From Cryptococcus deneoformans JEC21 (taxonomy: Eukaryota > Basidiomycota > Tremellomycetes > Tremellales > Cryptococcaceae), in contig NC_006686.1 of assembly GCF_000091045.1 (NCBI RefSeq), forward strand, positions 983,501-1,047,500: DNA of 64,000 nucleotides, read 5' to 3'. A model generated the notes under the pieces. That model worked only from the letters and a program-made list of their open reading frames with translations, searched no databases and was not told the DNA's origin. Positions 1-11,800 of this stretch are shown piece after piece. Position numbers and translations under genes: made by a program. The first letter of the stretch is position 1. Every line of letters starts with the position of its first letter.

Positions 1-412
1 TTTGGTCACTGGCAATCGAACCCAAGGTCTTTTGCTCTTAGAACATGAGTTGGATAACAACACTGTCGAAGTCTTCGAGACGGAGTACCCCAAGGCAGTA
101 GCTAATGGATGGTCTGTCAAGAATGTGGCAGATGCTTTCAGCATGAAGTGGTACCTGAACTCTGGCAAGGGCAACGACGACGTTGTCACAACTATGTCTG
201 TTGCCGGGACTCTGACCACGGCCAAACCAACTCATACATCCACCTCTGTCGCTTCCGCGACTGCAACCTCCAGTGCTTCTGTCACGGACTCGGCTGGTGT
301 GTCAATCGCCTCTGCTGCCAGCTCCCAAGAGTCTTCTTCGTGGCCCATTGCCAACAGGCCTTCTCTCTTCGTCATCGCGTGCGGCCTTGCCCTTGCTGCT
401 ATTATGGTCTGA
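1..412 (+). CDS. CDA3: Chitin deacetylase, GPI-type, 3' end only (CDA3-like)
   Basis: Partial gene cut by the left edge; the reading frame is open from base 2 to a TGA at 410-412. The visible 136 residues contain a GLLLLEHEL segment, then an acidic stretch and [12 protein letters not shown]. This is how the C-terminal part of Cryptococcus polysaccharide deacetylases (CE4 family) ends before a Ser/Thr/Ala-rich stalk. The stalk is followed by a hydrophobic tail ([15 protein letters not shown]) that ends the protein, the layout of a GPI-anchor signal. Such enzymes deacetylate chitin to chitosan at the cell surface or wall. The catalytic deacetylase motifs lie outside the window, so activity cannot be judged here. 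The symbol CDA3 is inferred from its position next to SDS22 and HAPX; another CDA paralogue is possible. Confidence 0.8.
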   Translation, partial: LVTGNRTQGLLLLEHELDNNTVEVFETEYPKAVANGWSVKNVADAFSMKWYLNSGKGNDDVVTTMSVAGTLTTAKPTHTSTSVASATATSSASVTDSAGVSIASAASSQESSSWPIANRPSLFVIACGLALAAIMV

Positions 413-826
413 TAAAGGCTAGGTTCAGTTTTTTTTTGTCGATCTTTTAGATCATGGACTTTCATTCGCATTATGTAGGAATCGTGAACATATAATTCAT
501 TTTTGATTGCCATAGACAGTCAAGTACTATTAGATTGTAACAGAACATTTTTTGTGAACAATGGACAATTTCATTGTAGTAGTTGTTCATTAATAGTCAT
601 CCCGTTCATTAATAATAGTCATCAACATTCATTAGTTTTTTCATTTAATAGCACAACCAATACCGCGCGGACGTGTCCAAATTTCGTCAAAAAATAGAAA
701 ATGCGAAATGTGATTTTGAAAACTGTGAAATGCGAGGTGGCGCAAGTGCAAAATGCACTTCTGTAAATGGGAAGTGCAACGGAAATGGTCCGAGCGACAG
801 CTGATCGATGCGCCACCGACCCTATA

Positions 827-869
827 TCTTTATATATTAATATTCCCTTCTTTATATATTAATATTCCC
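827..869. repeat. 22-bp-period tandem duplication, two copies
   Basis: A 21-nt AT-rich unit beginning TCTTTATATATTAATATT occurs at 827-847 and again, identical, at 849-869. The period is 22 bp. It lies 415 bp after the deacetylase stop. No function can be read from it; slippage duplication is the simplest explanation. Confidence 0.8.
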
Positions 870-3423
870 CGTGTCACCTTTGAAAATTTCCTCACTTTTT
901 GCCTTCGTTCTCATCCATGACCCCCATAACCCCCCATTCAACCACCACCGTTACGTAGACGAAAATCGTCTCTACATGCCTATACCCTTTTCAGACGTGC
1001 ATGCATTGGACCATGGACATGAAAAACGTCGCCAAAAAAAATCTTGGTGGTGCCTGATTCGTGCCTGAAGGTATGGATTCGTTCGTGGCCCCCACCATCA
1101 TCATTCAAAAGTGTCATATGCATGGCGGATATCGCCGCCGCCGTTTCATTCGTCGTCGCGTTGTTCGTGGAATAATAACCTTCCAGTTTCTAGAACTTTC
1201 GTTACGTTTCTTCTTCTGTTATACGTATCTTCTCATGCCACGGCTTCCTGGACCTTCTACTGCACTATAAACTGCTTTAACTGCCTTTATTCCTCTAAAA
1301 CGCACCTATCCCGACGACTCCTCCTTCCATCCCCTGTCCCTAGACACCCTACCCTGCCTGGGGACCCGCCTTCTCTAACTGTCCATCTTCAGTCACACTC
1401 AACCAACCGCCACCGTCCTCCAGTGGTCCTCTCCCTGATGGTGACGTTCCCCGAGTTTTACGCCCCCTCGAACCAAACAACAAACAGCAATCGCCATAAC
1501 TTGGCTGCCTGTGCCCAAAATATCATGCTAGATTTTGGATCTGATGGCGCGACTGGAAGTGGCCCGGCGAAGCTCTCTCTAGCTGCTAACCCTACAATAC
1601 ATGCTGTGCCAATGAAGCTGTACAGCTACCTCTGCCTACAGATCCTGAACCTGAACCCTACGAGCTAAGCTTTCGACCAGTAATTCGGAAGGTACGCCTC
1701 CCTTCTACCCAGTCTCCTTGATCATACCTCTGTGAAATCACCTAGAATGCAGCCGGCTTCAGAAGCAACCTTCGCAGCTATAACCGCGCTTTAGCTATGC
1801 CTTTTATTGGCTTCAGACATCGACATCAATCCGTCTGGGGACTCAAAGGCATTCGATCTGTTACCCATTTGCAGCCGAGTCTTATCATCTCATCAGACTC
1901 CTTTTGTCTGCGCCTGGAGACGCCTCTATTTATGCTCAGGTCGGTATGTCCGAACTTAACGAAGATAGCAGAGTCCAGCAACTTAACAGAGTTGAAATCC
2001 CGTCAACTACTGTGATCGGCAATCCTCAGGCGGATTGAGCAGATGTCGCTGTGTGTAGTTTCTTATATCAAATAACTCCTAACAGTTAAGGCAAGACTGT
2101 AGCGAGAGCCTCATGTAAGTACGTTTTACTTCACAGCTGTATAGTATAGCTAACGTTTCCGCTGTAGGCAAATCTGCTCACGCCTACTAAACCCGAAACA
2201 ACATGATCATCGTCGATACAATCGTCCTACTTGGATGACGTCGCGGCTATACCATGCAATCTCTAAAATAGAACCTAGCAGCGGCCGTGGGACCATACAG
2301 GAAACCTATTGAAGTAAAAAAATCTCAACGTGTGAGCGAGAAAAGCCGCCACTTTTTACACCTCCATTTCATTCTGATTTATCACCAGGGAGAATATGGA
2401 TGGTAGTCCTAGATCCCATCTCGCTGAAGGGCGTAACTACCCATCATCAGTTATAGAACTTACATTCTCTGCTAACATCGTCATTTCAGGATGAGGCAGG
2501 AACGATTCAAAAAGTCCCTATGGAGCAATCCTATGCCTTAGGTCTTTTTGAGCGCCCAGGCAGTTTTAATGCGCTCTTCAATATGGGCCCCTTTTTCAAA
2601 AGTTGACAGTAGACACTTACTCAGCTCCAAATCCCAATGAGAATGCCTCCTCCTAGCCTTGATAATACGTCAAACAACGGGCCCGAGTCACAACACATCA
2701 TTTATTCATCTACGCCACCTATCTCAACAGGTAAACTACCGAAACCCCCTCTCTTAAATTGCGCACTCCTTCAAACTACACAAAGTGGCATTCTGATCCA
2801 TTGTTCGTCATAGCACCTACAGATAGATCACATGTACTGTCCAACAAACCACCCAACCTAATGAGAACTACTAGATGTAACCTCATACCCCTTTGAGTGA
2901 TAGGTTTTGTCGCCCATTCCAATGCCGATGGGAATACTTTACAGTAACTGGTTTGGGATGACGATCTATGTGGTGAATTAAGACCCAGCCCAGCGCATCA
3001 CACGCTTACATACGTAGAACGATAGGGCCAGCGACATGATCACGATCTGAACATTTTCAATACACCACTTCGTGTCTCCGTTGAAAAAGTACAAGTCTTT
3101 TGTCTTTTCCTTTCACGATGGCCAATGGGTTGAATTGTAGGGCCCAGTTTTAAGAAAGATCGATGGTCTCCATGTCACGGCACTGAGCCTGCCGACGCCG
3201 TGTAATTTGTGAATACGCCAGACAGCTCAATAATTAACTCACCCCTCAGAAAAGGGAGGAACATGGGTCTAGGATCAAATGAGCCACTGTACAAATGCAT
3301 CATAATACGTACCACAACACATTTGGATGAACGAACACGTCCATTCTCATTAACAAAACCATCCAAAAACTGAATAGAATTCCCAAAATTAACTTGGTGC
3401 AATTGAATTATTTACCCGAAAAA

Positions 3424-3489
3424 CCGCGAAGTCTTTCGCGGGTCATCACTAGTTATTGATCAATTCAATCCATCGCTCAGCAGCGATGG
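3424..3489. other. Two adjacent perfect hairpins upstream of SDS22
   Basis: Hairpin 1 pairs CCGCGAA (3424-3430) with TTCGCGG (3435-3441), a 7-bp stem with a 4-nt loop. Hairpin 2 pairs CCATCGCT (3470-3477) with AGCGATGG (3482-3489), an 8-bp stem with a 4-nt loop. They sit 240-300 bp before the SDS22 start codon. They could be protein-binding palindromes or part of a structured transcript; neither is shown. Confidence 0.6.
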
Positions 3490-3726
3490 TCCGTGGAGGA
3501 TACGAAGCTTTCTAGGCGAGGACGGACAGTCGCTACTGCAACTTTTGCGGTAAAAGTCCCCCAAGACCCAATGTAGCTTGAGGTCTGATAATATAAGGCG
3601 CGGGACGGCGAAGCTGACAGAAGACTCTCACACCGAACCGCGCAGTACGTACTTCTTTGTATTCCAGCTCTTCCTTTTACGCTTGCATTCTTGTGCAGAC
3701 TATCCACAGTGTTACCAATCCCGTCG

Positions 3727-5190
3727 ATGGACCAGCAGCAAGTATCGCCGAGTATCTCATCAGACGTCCAGCAATCGGCGAACCAGCATGTGCCTTCCCA
3801 GGCCAAGCCTCGGGCAAGGTTAGGCCCCACCGAGGTAGTCCAACTTCCGGCGTCAGACTCAGAGCCCGACGATGAGGACGGGAACAATCAGGAGACAGAT
3901 GCAGGGGGAGACGGGAGTCCCGACTTCTTAAAAGATTATCCAGAAGATACAGAGGTGGGATCAGCGCTCGTAGCGTACCAGCACGTATCAGATGCTAAAG
4001 GAGACATAGGATCTTCAACTCTTGCATCTCCGCTTGAAAACACCTCTACTCGTACCTCTCAACTTTCCGAGGTTTGGGAACCATTTGAAAAGGCTATGTC
4101 TGCGTCAAAACGAGCTTACTTCACCCCTGCCATCAGGCGCTTTTGCCAACTTGACAGAGTTAGAAGAGCTGGATTTCTATGATAATAGACTCGGACCTCA
4201 CGTGAGGGATGAGGAGTTGGCTGGATGCCCCAATATTAGGTATGTTCAGGGACATTTGCGCAGGATCGCAGAAGCTAAAAATGCCTTTCAGTACACTGGA
4301 TCTCAGCTTTAATAACATTCGGCATGCACCCTCCCTCCCCAGCCTGCAACATGTGAATACGTTGTATCTGGTTCAAAACAAAATATCTAGGTTAGAAAAA
4401 GGCGAGCTCGATTGGTGTCAAGACACAATGAAAAGCTTAGAGCTAGGGGGTAACAGGATTAGGGTCATCGAGAATCTCGACAAATTGATACATCTGCAGG
4501 AACTGTGGCTGGGGAAGAATAAGATCCGCGTGCTTGAGGTTAGGCCAGAATTTGCTCAGTTACTTTGTCGTGCTGACCAGAAATATCCAGAATCTGTCCA
4601 CATTCTCTTCTTTACGCATTCTTTCTTTGCAATCAAATCGCATCACCAAATTGGAGAATTTAGAGGGACTGGTCAATCTTGAAGAATTGTATCTATCCCA
4701 TAACGGCTTGCAAAAGATTGAGGGTTTACATCATAATGTATGTCCTTGTTCGTTATCATATTTTTGATGCTCACGCGATGTTTCAAATGATCTGCTTAAT
4801 AGATCAAGTTGACTACACTGGATGTCGGTAACAATTTCATAAAAGAGATTGAAAATCTGTCGCATCTATCAAATCTGGAAGAGTTTTGGGTATGTCTATA
4901 TCACCTTGCGTTCTAATGACGATCAAATGCTCATCCATTCCAGGCAAGTAATAATCAAATCGGCAGTCTCCATGCACTGGAATCTGAACTTCGTCCCCTA
5001 ACTAACCTCTGCACTATTTACCTTGAAGGAAACCCATGCCAGAAGGAAGATATGGGCAACTATAGGCGAAAGATCATGTTGGCCTTACCCCAAGTCAAAC
5101 AAATTGATGCGACGTGAGTGACAGTCAATTCAATAAAAGAACTTGCGATGCTGACGGAAATGGCTTTGGGACAGGTATGTGAAAGCTTGA
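3727..5190 (+). CDS. SDS22: Protein phosphatase 1 regulatory subunit SDS22 (leucine-rich repeat)
   Basis: Seven exons: 3727-3954, 4010-4239, 4292-4538, 4591-4737, 4803-4889, 4944-5113, 5175-5190, giving 374 residues. The N-terminal ~75 residues are acidic and low-complexity. After them comes an uninterrupted array of SDS22-type 22-residue repeats with the LxxLxLxxNxI pattern, for example LKRLCLRQNELTS, LYLVQNKISRLE and LRILSLQSNRITKLENLEG. A C-terminal cap ends QIDATYVKA. SDS22 binds the PP1 catalytic subunit and governs its maturation, nuclear targeting and mitotic activity. Introns of 52-66 nt fall inside the repeat array. The start is the first ATG in the exon 1 frame that leaves no upstream coding. 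It converges on HAPX, with 279 bp between the two stops. Confidence 0.93.
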
Positions 5191-5469
5191 ACGAGAGGCT
5201 ATTGAATATGGCCCTCTAAGGTGAAAACATGACCATAAACGAGGTAGCATTCCATTGTAGTCATTGTACAGAACGATACATCAGGTATGCATGACATGTC
5301 TGCCAACAAAGCAGAGGAATTAAGAAAGTAGGAAAACAGATACTTATTGTACATCTAACCTGCATACCATTGCTATCTGCCTATGGCTATCCTCTATTCT
5401 CACCGGTTAGGCAGTTATCACAAGGTGTTGATCCGTGCAACGCCTTTGAATTCATCCCCCTCCTGTTCC

Positions 5470-7827
5470 TCACAGGATTCGCTCAATTCTCCGTCTCTTC
5501 AATTCTCTGTCAGGCTCTGGAGAAGGAGCGGGCGTTGCCTTGTCCAGTAACTTGAGAGCATCTCGTACTGCCGACGTTTCTACCTCAATATTCCTCCGTT
5601 TTTGCTGAGTATTAGGGATATCTGGCGAGCCTAACATCGGCTGACGCGGGCGCGAAGACGCCGAATGGGCAATGACAGGAACTGACATAGGGACACTGAC
5701 GGTCGGCGCAGGACTAGCTGGCGTTGGGCTCATTTCCACGCGCGGCCCAAGGCACTTTGTTCTGCGAGCGACAACATCTGCTAGAAGGGCAAGTGAGGCA
5801 AACTTCGCATTAGGATGTGCCTAGTAGGAGGATGTCAGCATTGATGAGGGATAAAGTGGTAGCTGCGCTTACCTTGAGTTGCTTCCAGGCTTGATCTGGC
5901 CTGAGGGTGGCATTGTCATCTTCGTCTACCTCGGGTACGGAAGGGAAAGACATTGAAGCTTGTAAAGCCCCAGAGGGTCCACCGATACCAATGATATCGT
6001 CAGTACATCCCCCTCCTCGAGAACCGCCACACAATTCGGCATTACCACAGCAAACCATTTGAAGAGGTGCAAGCGGTGTGTCATCCTCCACCGCTGAAGG
6101 TTGATTAACGGGCGGGGTTGGCGGTGTACGAATTTGGTTTGAGGACGACGAAGATGCTTGGGTAATACCCGGAGATGGTGAAAGGCCAGCCTTGACGTTC
6201 ATGCAATTTCCTGGGCATGATGAACAGGGCTTTACGGAGGAAGACGATTCGGCAGCTTCGAACAAATGTTGACAAAATTCACGGCCTAGTGACTAATCAG
6301 TATAAAACGTCCTAATTAGCGAGTTACTTACCGAATGAATCGTCGCGACATGCATCGCAATTGGATGGGTCACCAGTACATATTGCCTCTCGCGAAACTG
6401 CAGGAGCCGCATTGAGAGACCATATGGAAGCCTTAGCTGATCCATTGCCCTTCGTACGAAGCCTAAGTGGCAGGGCGGCTGAGGAAGACGATGCAGTGAC
6501 AATCCCTGAAACGGCAGTGGTCGTTGCCACTGTTGTCTTAGTATCTGATGTGACAGATGTTCTCACACTCGCCGCCGCCGCCGCCTCTCGACAGGCACAA
6601 AAATCGCCACCAGTGCACAGGCCACATCTGTCATCGTCTAGCGTTTTAAGGTCATGACTGGGCGAAGAGATGTCTGGCTTGACGTCCTCGTCAACAGCTC
6701 GGCAGAGACATTCATCGGTCGAATGACATAATCCGCATGCGACCGCATGGTCCTCGGCCGCAGATGGGGCGAGTGTAAGATGCTCTGGTGGGTACTGCTC
6801 CTGACGAGCATGGGGTCGTTGGCAAGGACAGTCTGGATCAGGATTTGGGCAAATAGGGCAATCTTGAAGAGTCACGTTTCCAGGTCGACTGGCACTCCTG
6901 GGGGATAATCGATGTGCGCTTTGACGTCGAGGTATGCTTGGGCCAGGGACAAGGCTATCTATTGTTGACTGGTCAATATCCATTCTCACAATGGTTTCCA
7001 TTCCACTTCCAGCTCTGAGAGCCTCAATTTCGATGCGCATGTCTCGCACAGCCTCCTTCAATGTCCTGCGTTCCATCTCCCAGACATCCTTCTCCCCGTT
7101 ATACTCCATGCACTTATTCTTCAATTCATTGACTTCAGCCTTGAGCCTCTCATTGTCTGCCTTGAGAGCTCGTGCCACTTCTTGAAGACGAACGTTAGAA
7201 TGGATTTCGTCGGCCTCGTATTGGCGTAGACGTTCTTCGAGGGTTTGGATGTAGTCGGTCCGACGCGCGCGGTGCGCCCGCTGAGAAAGCCGATTTTGCG
7301 ACTGGCGTTTCTATTTTATTTTATTTTTCAAAAAGGGGGAGAGAAGGAAAGTCAGAGTCTATCTTATTCATTGTCCTTCGATAACGGGAATCTTGGTGAA
7401 TGTAACTCACGTTGTCTGGCTCATCGTTGCTGACTTTTCGACCTGGTTTTGCCCTTTCTGGGAGCACCCACTCCTTGCTTGGCTTTGCAAAAATTTTCCC
7501 AGCAGAGGATGACGTATCCTTGCCCATGATAGGGGTGGCTGCTACGGCAGTGGAGGTTGAGGAAGAAGAGTTGGCACGCGGAGCAGGTGATGGACGTGCT
7601 GAAGTAGGGATGTTGGTTGCAACAGATTTGACTGCGACCTTCGGTGTAGAACCGGAGCTGATGGCAGAGTTGAGAGGTGATTGGGTCGACTTGGCTGCCA
7701 CGGGGCGCGTTGACAAGGATGAAGTGGACGATGGGGATGGGCGAGACTGAATACGTGGTGCGGAAGGCTTGGACATGATAGTCGGTCTAGTGGCGAGGAG
7801 GATTGGTGGGGGGACAGCAACGGACAT
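5470..7827 (-). CDS. HAPX: HapX bZIP iron-responsive transcription factor
   Basis: Four exons on the minus strand: 7827-7411, 7310-6332, 6285-5873, 5820-5470, giving 719 residues. Near residue 118 it has the KEWVLPxxxKPGRK motif, the HAP4-like element that recruits HapX to the CCAAT-binding complex. A bZIP follows directly, with basic region NRLSQRAHRARR and a coiled coil continuing through the ALKADNERLKAEV segment. Downstream are several cysteine-rich clusters (CPICPNPDPDCPC, CGLCHSTDECLC, CGLCTGGDFCAC, CSSCPGNC) of the kind that sense iron status in fungal HapX proteins. The C-terminal segment (LALLADVVARRTKC) is also typical. In fungi HapX represses iron-using pathways in iron starvation. 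A 100-nt intron separates the CBC-binding motif from the bZIP; the other two introns are 46 and 52 nt. The start is the first in-frame ATG. Confidence 0.95.
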
Positions 7828-8860
7828 GTCAAGGCTGGCGCGTTGAGCTGTAAAGGGACAGGGCGGGCGAAGGAGGCAGGGAGATGGTGGGGGACCTGAC
7901 GAAAGGGTTTTAAGTGGAAAATTAGGGGAAAATTAAAGAGCGGAGAGACAGCGATTGAGCAGGGGTAGTTTTTGTGGGAGTGAAGAGGGAAAAGAGCGGC
8001 AGTGATGGAAAGGAGCTGCTGTCTAATCTGATAGCGGGAGATCGGCACTGCCCTCGCGCTGCTTTCTCGTTTGAGGCGCTTCTAATTCGCTCGGCCGAGG
8101 AGGAAGGTCCGTGCATACACAATTACCAACCGCACTTATTTATACTGTACGCCGAGAAAGCACACTTCGGAACTAACCCCGCCTAAAACTTATTCCCTGT
8201 AATAGGCGGGATCAAATTTCTATTGAGTCACTGCGACGCGGGAATATTTCTAGGAGCGGCATTAGAAATCACTGGTAAACCTTTATTGTAGATCGGGACA
8301 GTCGATTAACAAAAGGCTACGTCGGCCGAAAGACACCAGATCGCATTAGCCCAGAGGCCTCAGGGCCAAGACTAATAATTCAGGGTTTTCTTTATCAGAT
8401 ACGCACTGTCCCTTTATCGCCTGCTTTCGGCGAATATCGTTCTTTTGCCCACACGCCACCCAATGCCCCCTTAACTAGCCACAAAGTCGCCACAGATTAC
8501 AACGCTGCGTATGAACAGGAGTCCTGAGCAATTGAATGGTGCTACAATTCTAAAAGAAAGAAGTCTAATAGCGCAACGTTGATGCTTAGCTGCCGGACTG
8601 ATCAAGGTTGTCTGCTGTCGTGACAATAATAGCCGTTTCGGTAGGGAGCCAATGATGTAGTTTCTCATCATACTGATATGCTAGATCGAAACTAATATAC
8701 TGTGCTATACTACGATTTGCTCTTCAAATGCTGATGTCGCCAGTACTCGCAGCTACTACTATTTGCCACAACCCAGTCATTATCATTCGTCATGATACGT
8801 CAGTAAATATTACAACATAAAACATTCACTATCCATCCATCAGAGTCCACAAGGTTGCTT
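7828..8860. promoter_or_regulatory. HAPX upstream region and SET1 3' flank
   Basis: About 1 kb between two minus-strand genes, with no supportable coding. Two TTATC (GATAA on the minus strand) elements lie 17 bp apart at 8392-8396 and 8414-8418, 565-591 bp before the HAPX start. GATA-type factors control iron genes in this lineage, so they are candidate sites only; the motif is short and frequent by chance. Confidence 0.35.
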
Positions 8861-11800
8861 TCAGTTGAGCCAGCCTCGGCAAGTCGCGGCGCCACAAAGG
8901 CAAGGCACTCGGAGTGCTGGATCAGATTCCAGCGGAAATTTGTAATCATACAGAATCTGTGACATGAAAGTATCGACGCCCGTCAGCCATCAAATTAGCC
9001 ATTCGCATTGATATTGAGGGGGGTCACCAACCTCTTCTCCGGGATAAAGGGTTCGCTCAGCGTATATAACGATCTTTATTCGCTTATTAGCATGCAATGT
9101 TCCCCAGACTGTATACATGGTCGTTGTGACTCACTTTCGATTGTCCATTGACTTTAATGATTTTGGCGTTGGCCGACGGATCGCATGAATGGTTGATAAG
9201 CCGGCTACGTTTTCGAGGGAACGAGTTGAAGAATAATAAATTAACAAATTACTGTCAACTTCACGTTGCTTGACTTGTCCGAAACACCTTACTTACCTTA
9301 CTGATCCTTTGAAGGTGGCGTCACAAACGATATCGTTATCAATTCTAAAGAGATACGATGATCCAATCCCCTGTTTTAGATATCGCTGCTCCCGCACATC
9401 CGCCACGGTGGCCCGCACTAAATCACCCACGTATTCGCAAACCATTTCCCCGGCATGGATCGTCTCCATCGCATACAGCCCATATCCTTCAATTGCTGAC
9501 CTCGCGAATCTAAGCTGCTTCTTTCTGATACGCAATTGATTGAATGCAAACAGATCGCTTTCGACGGTATTATTAGCAGCAACTGCTGCTGTTTGTCGGT
9601 GCTGATCACGGCCAGCAAGACGAGCCGTCCTGCCTGTAGTGATCCCTCCGACATCCTCGGAGTTGACGACAGCTCGGTTGCGCTGCGGAAGATATCTTGA
9701 CTTTTGCACTTGGGCAACTTTCTTCCACCCTTCAGCTCGCCAAGCCCCTGACTTGTGAAAGAGAGGGTGGCCTTCATCGACCAAGTCTTCTTCGCCATCC
9801 GACCAAATCGGCTCGAGGCCATCTTCCTGGGCGGCTAATACTCGACCAAGCCAGTACGCATCTTCTTCATCCATAAGTACACCGGAAGCCAAAAGTTTAT
9901 CGACCTCAGTTTTAACGACTTTCTTTTTCTTGGGTGGTTGAGGTACAATATCTTCGTCGATTTGGATTTTCGTAGCCGCATCGTCGGCTTCTTGGTCAAG
10001 GCGTACTTTCTTTGTAGCCTTCCCTCCCTTCGCTTTGGTAGGTCTCTTTTTGCCTTTGGTAAGCTCAGAGATACTCTCAGAAAGTAATGTCTCGAGCTTG
10101 ACGACCGTACTATCATCCTGCTTTCCTTCCGCCTTTGTGACTTCCCCAATGCTGGCCAATGGGACTCCTTGATTTTCTTCCACTTCGTCAGAGTCCACTC
10201 TGATCGTTTTACTCTTTGGACCTTTGGCCGCCTTAACTGATACTACATCTTCCTTTTTTCCAATAAGAGAAAACTTGCCTTCCTTGTCGATATCTCTTTC
10301 CTCCCTTTGGACCGAACGGGCAAACGGCCTGTCATCTTCTGAAAGTGGCGAGGTCGAGCTTGCATATGATGGAGCCCGTTTCCTGTTCTGAGCCATAACA
10401 GGCACTTGCTCATCATCGTCGTCGCTACCAGATACTGAAGGTGAGTATACCTTCCTCCTGATGGTCGCAGACTTTCCCGACTTCTTCACAGCAGGCATTG
10501 GTCGAGACTTTTTCGTGATTGTCAAATATCGCCAGTTGCCCTTTTTGCTTTCCCCTACACCACCGGTCACAGGTTCTGAGGCGTCTGTTTGCGCACGAGG
10601 TCCGGAAGATGTATGGACAACAAGCGATAAGCGATGACCTTGTACCGCTGTGGTGTCCAATACGCGCTGGACCCTATATGCAGTGGTATCGTCGGCAAAA
10701 AGAATGTACCAGCCCAAATGGCTATGAATAATCTGTTTGCCATGACAAAGGAAAAGAAAGAATTGTGAGTAATTAAGGCTTTGCGTTCAGGGCAGGGCTT
10801 ACCTCTGTCGGCCTGAAGGCCTTGAAGTGATCCCTCAAATAACTTTCATACTCTCTTGCAGCGGGTAGAGACTTAGCGTCAATAAATACGCATGGGTGAC
10901 CATTCTCCCTGATTGCTTCCCTAACATCTTCCATTTTATACTCGTCCTCTTTGCTCGGTCCTGTGGCAAGGCGTTTCCTCTGAGGATATGGTACTTTCGT
11001 GGGATGCCGGGGTCGCTCTTCCTCACTCTCTTCAGAATAGGAAGAGTATGAAGAGTAGGAAGAATAAGAAGATCGTGACAGCGATCTCGCGCGCCAATGG
11101 CGGGTAGATGATTCTCCTTTCAATCGCCTGCCGCGTTCATTGGTCCAACTGTCTTCTCTCCTTTCCCGTGGATGTCTGACGAATGGCGCGCTTGTGAAGC
11201 TAGACGCCAACTGTTGCACTGGTTTCCCTGGTAGTATCTTATATCCCATTTGCTGCTGCGATATCATTCCTGCACCGGCATTGAATGGTCTATTAAGGAA
11301 TGATTCATCGCGGAATCGGTGATTGTTGAAGACGAGGGGAGGAGCTGATGGGCGATGATACATCTTCTGTCCTAAAGGCTTCAGTACGCCAGGTCTAATA
11401 ATCGGAGCTTTGGCAGACGTATCAAATGTCTGCTTATCGATCAAAGGAGTGCTTGCATTTGGAGCATTTGGAGGTCTGGACGTCGTAGCCATTGCTGTCC
11501 CGGACAGGGGTGTCACCTTCATGTCGCTTGGCAACGCAGAAGGCTTCTTAGGAGGATACCTCCTTTCCATCTCTTCTTTCACCGCCTGTTCTGCTCTCTT
11601 CCCCCTGCCGTCCAACACCACTCTGATTCGCTCGCCTCCCATGCTTATCTTCTTTCCATCACACACCTTGACGGCCATACTTGCTACATCGTGCGCGGTA
11701 CCAGGACGACCCAAAGGGGGTCCCTCGAACTTGACCCAACATATTCCAAGCTGCATGCCTGTTTTCCGGTCAACTTTAGAGTCAATCTCTTTGATGCGGC

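Larger units (their letters stand above)
413..3726. other. 3.3 kb intergenic stretch without a supportable gene
   Basis: This gap is several times longer than the other spacers in the window. The short open frames in it (longest 185 codons at 1111-1668, plus strand) have unusual composition and join to nothing through plausible introns. I could not build a gene on either strand. It holds AT-rich DNA just after the deacetylase, a 22-bp tandem duplication at 827-869, and two perfect short hairpins at 3424-3489. It should also contain the deacetylase 3' UTR and the SDS22 promoter. A non-coding RNA or decayed gene is possible but not shown by the sequence. Confidence 0.6.

Noticed and set aside
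1111..1668. 185-codon open frame in the long intergenic region
   Set aside because: Composition is Pro/Ser/Thr/His-rich without any domain, it has no intron-linked partners, and the genes in this genome are nearly all multi-exon. Not supportable as coding.
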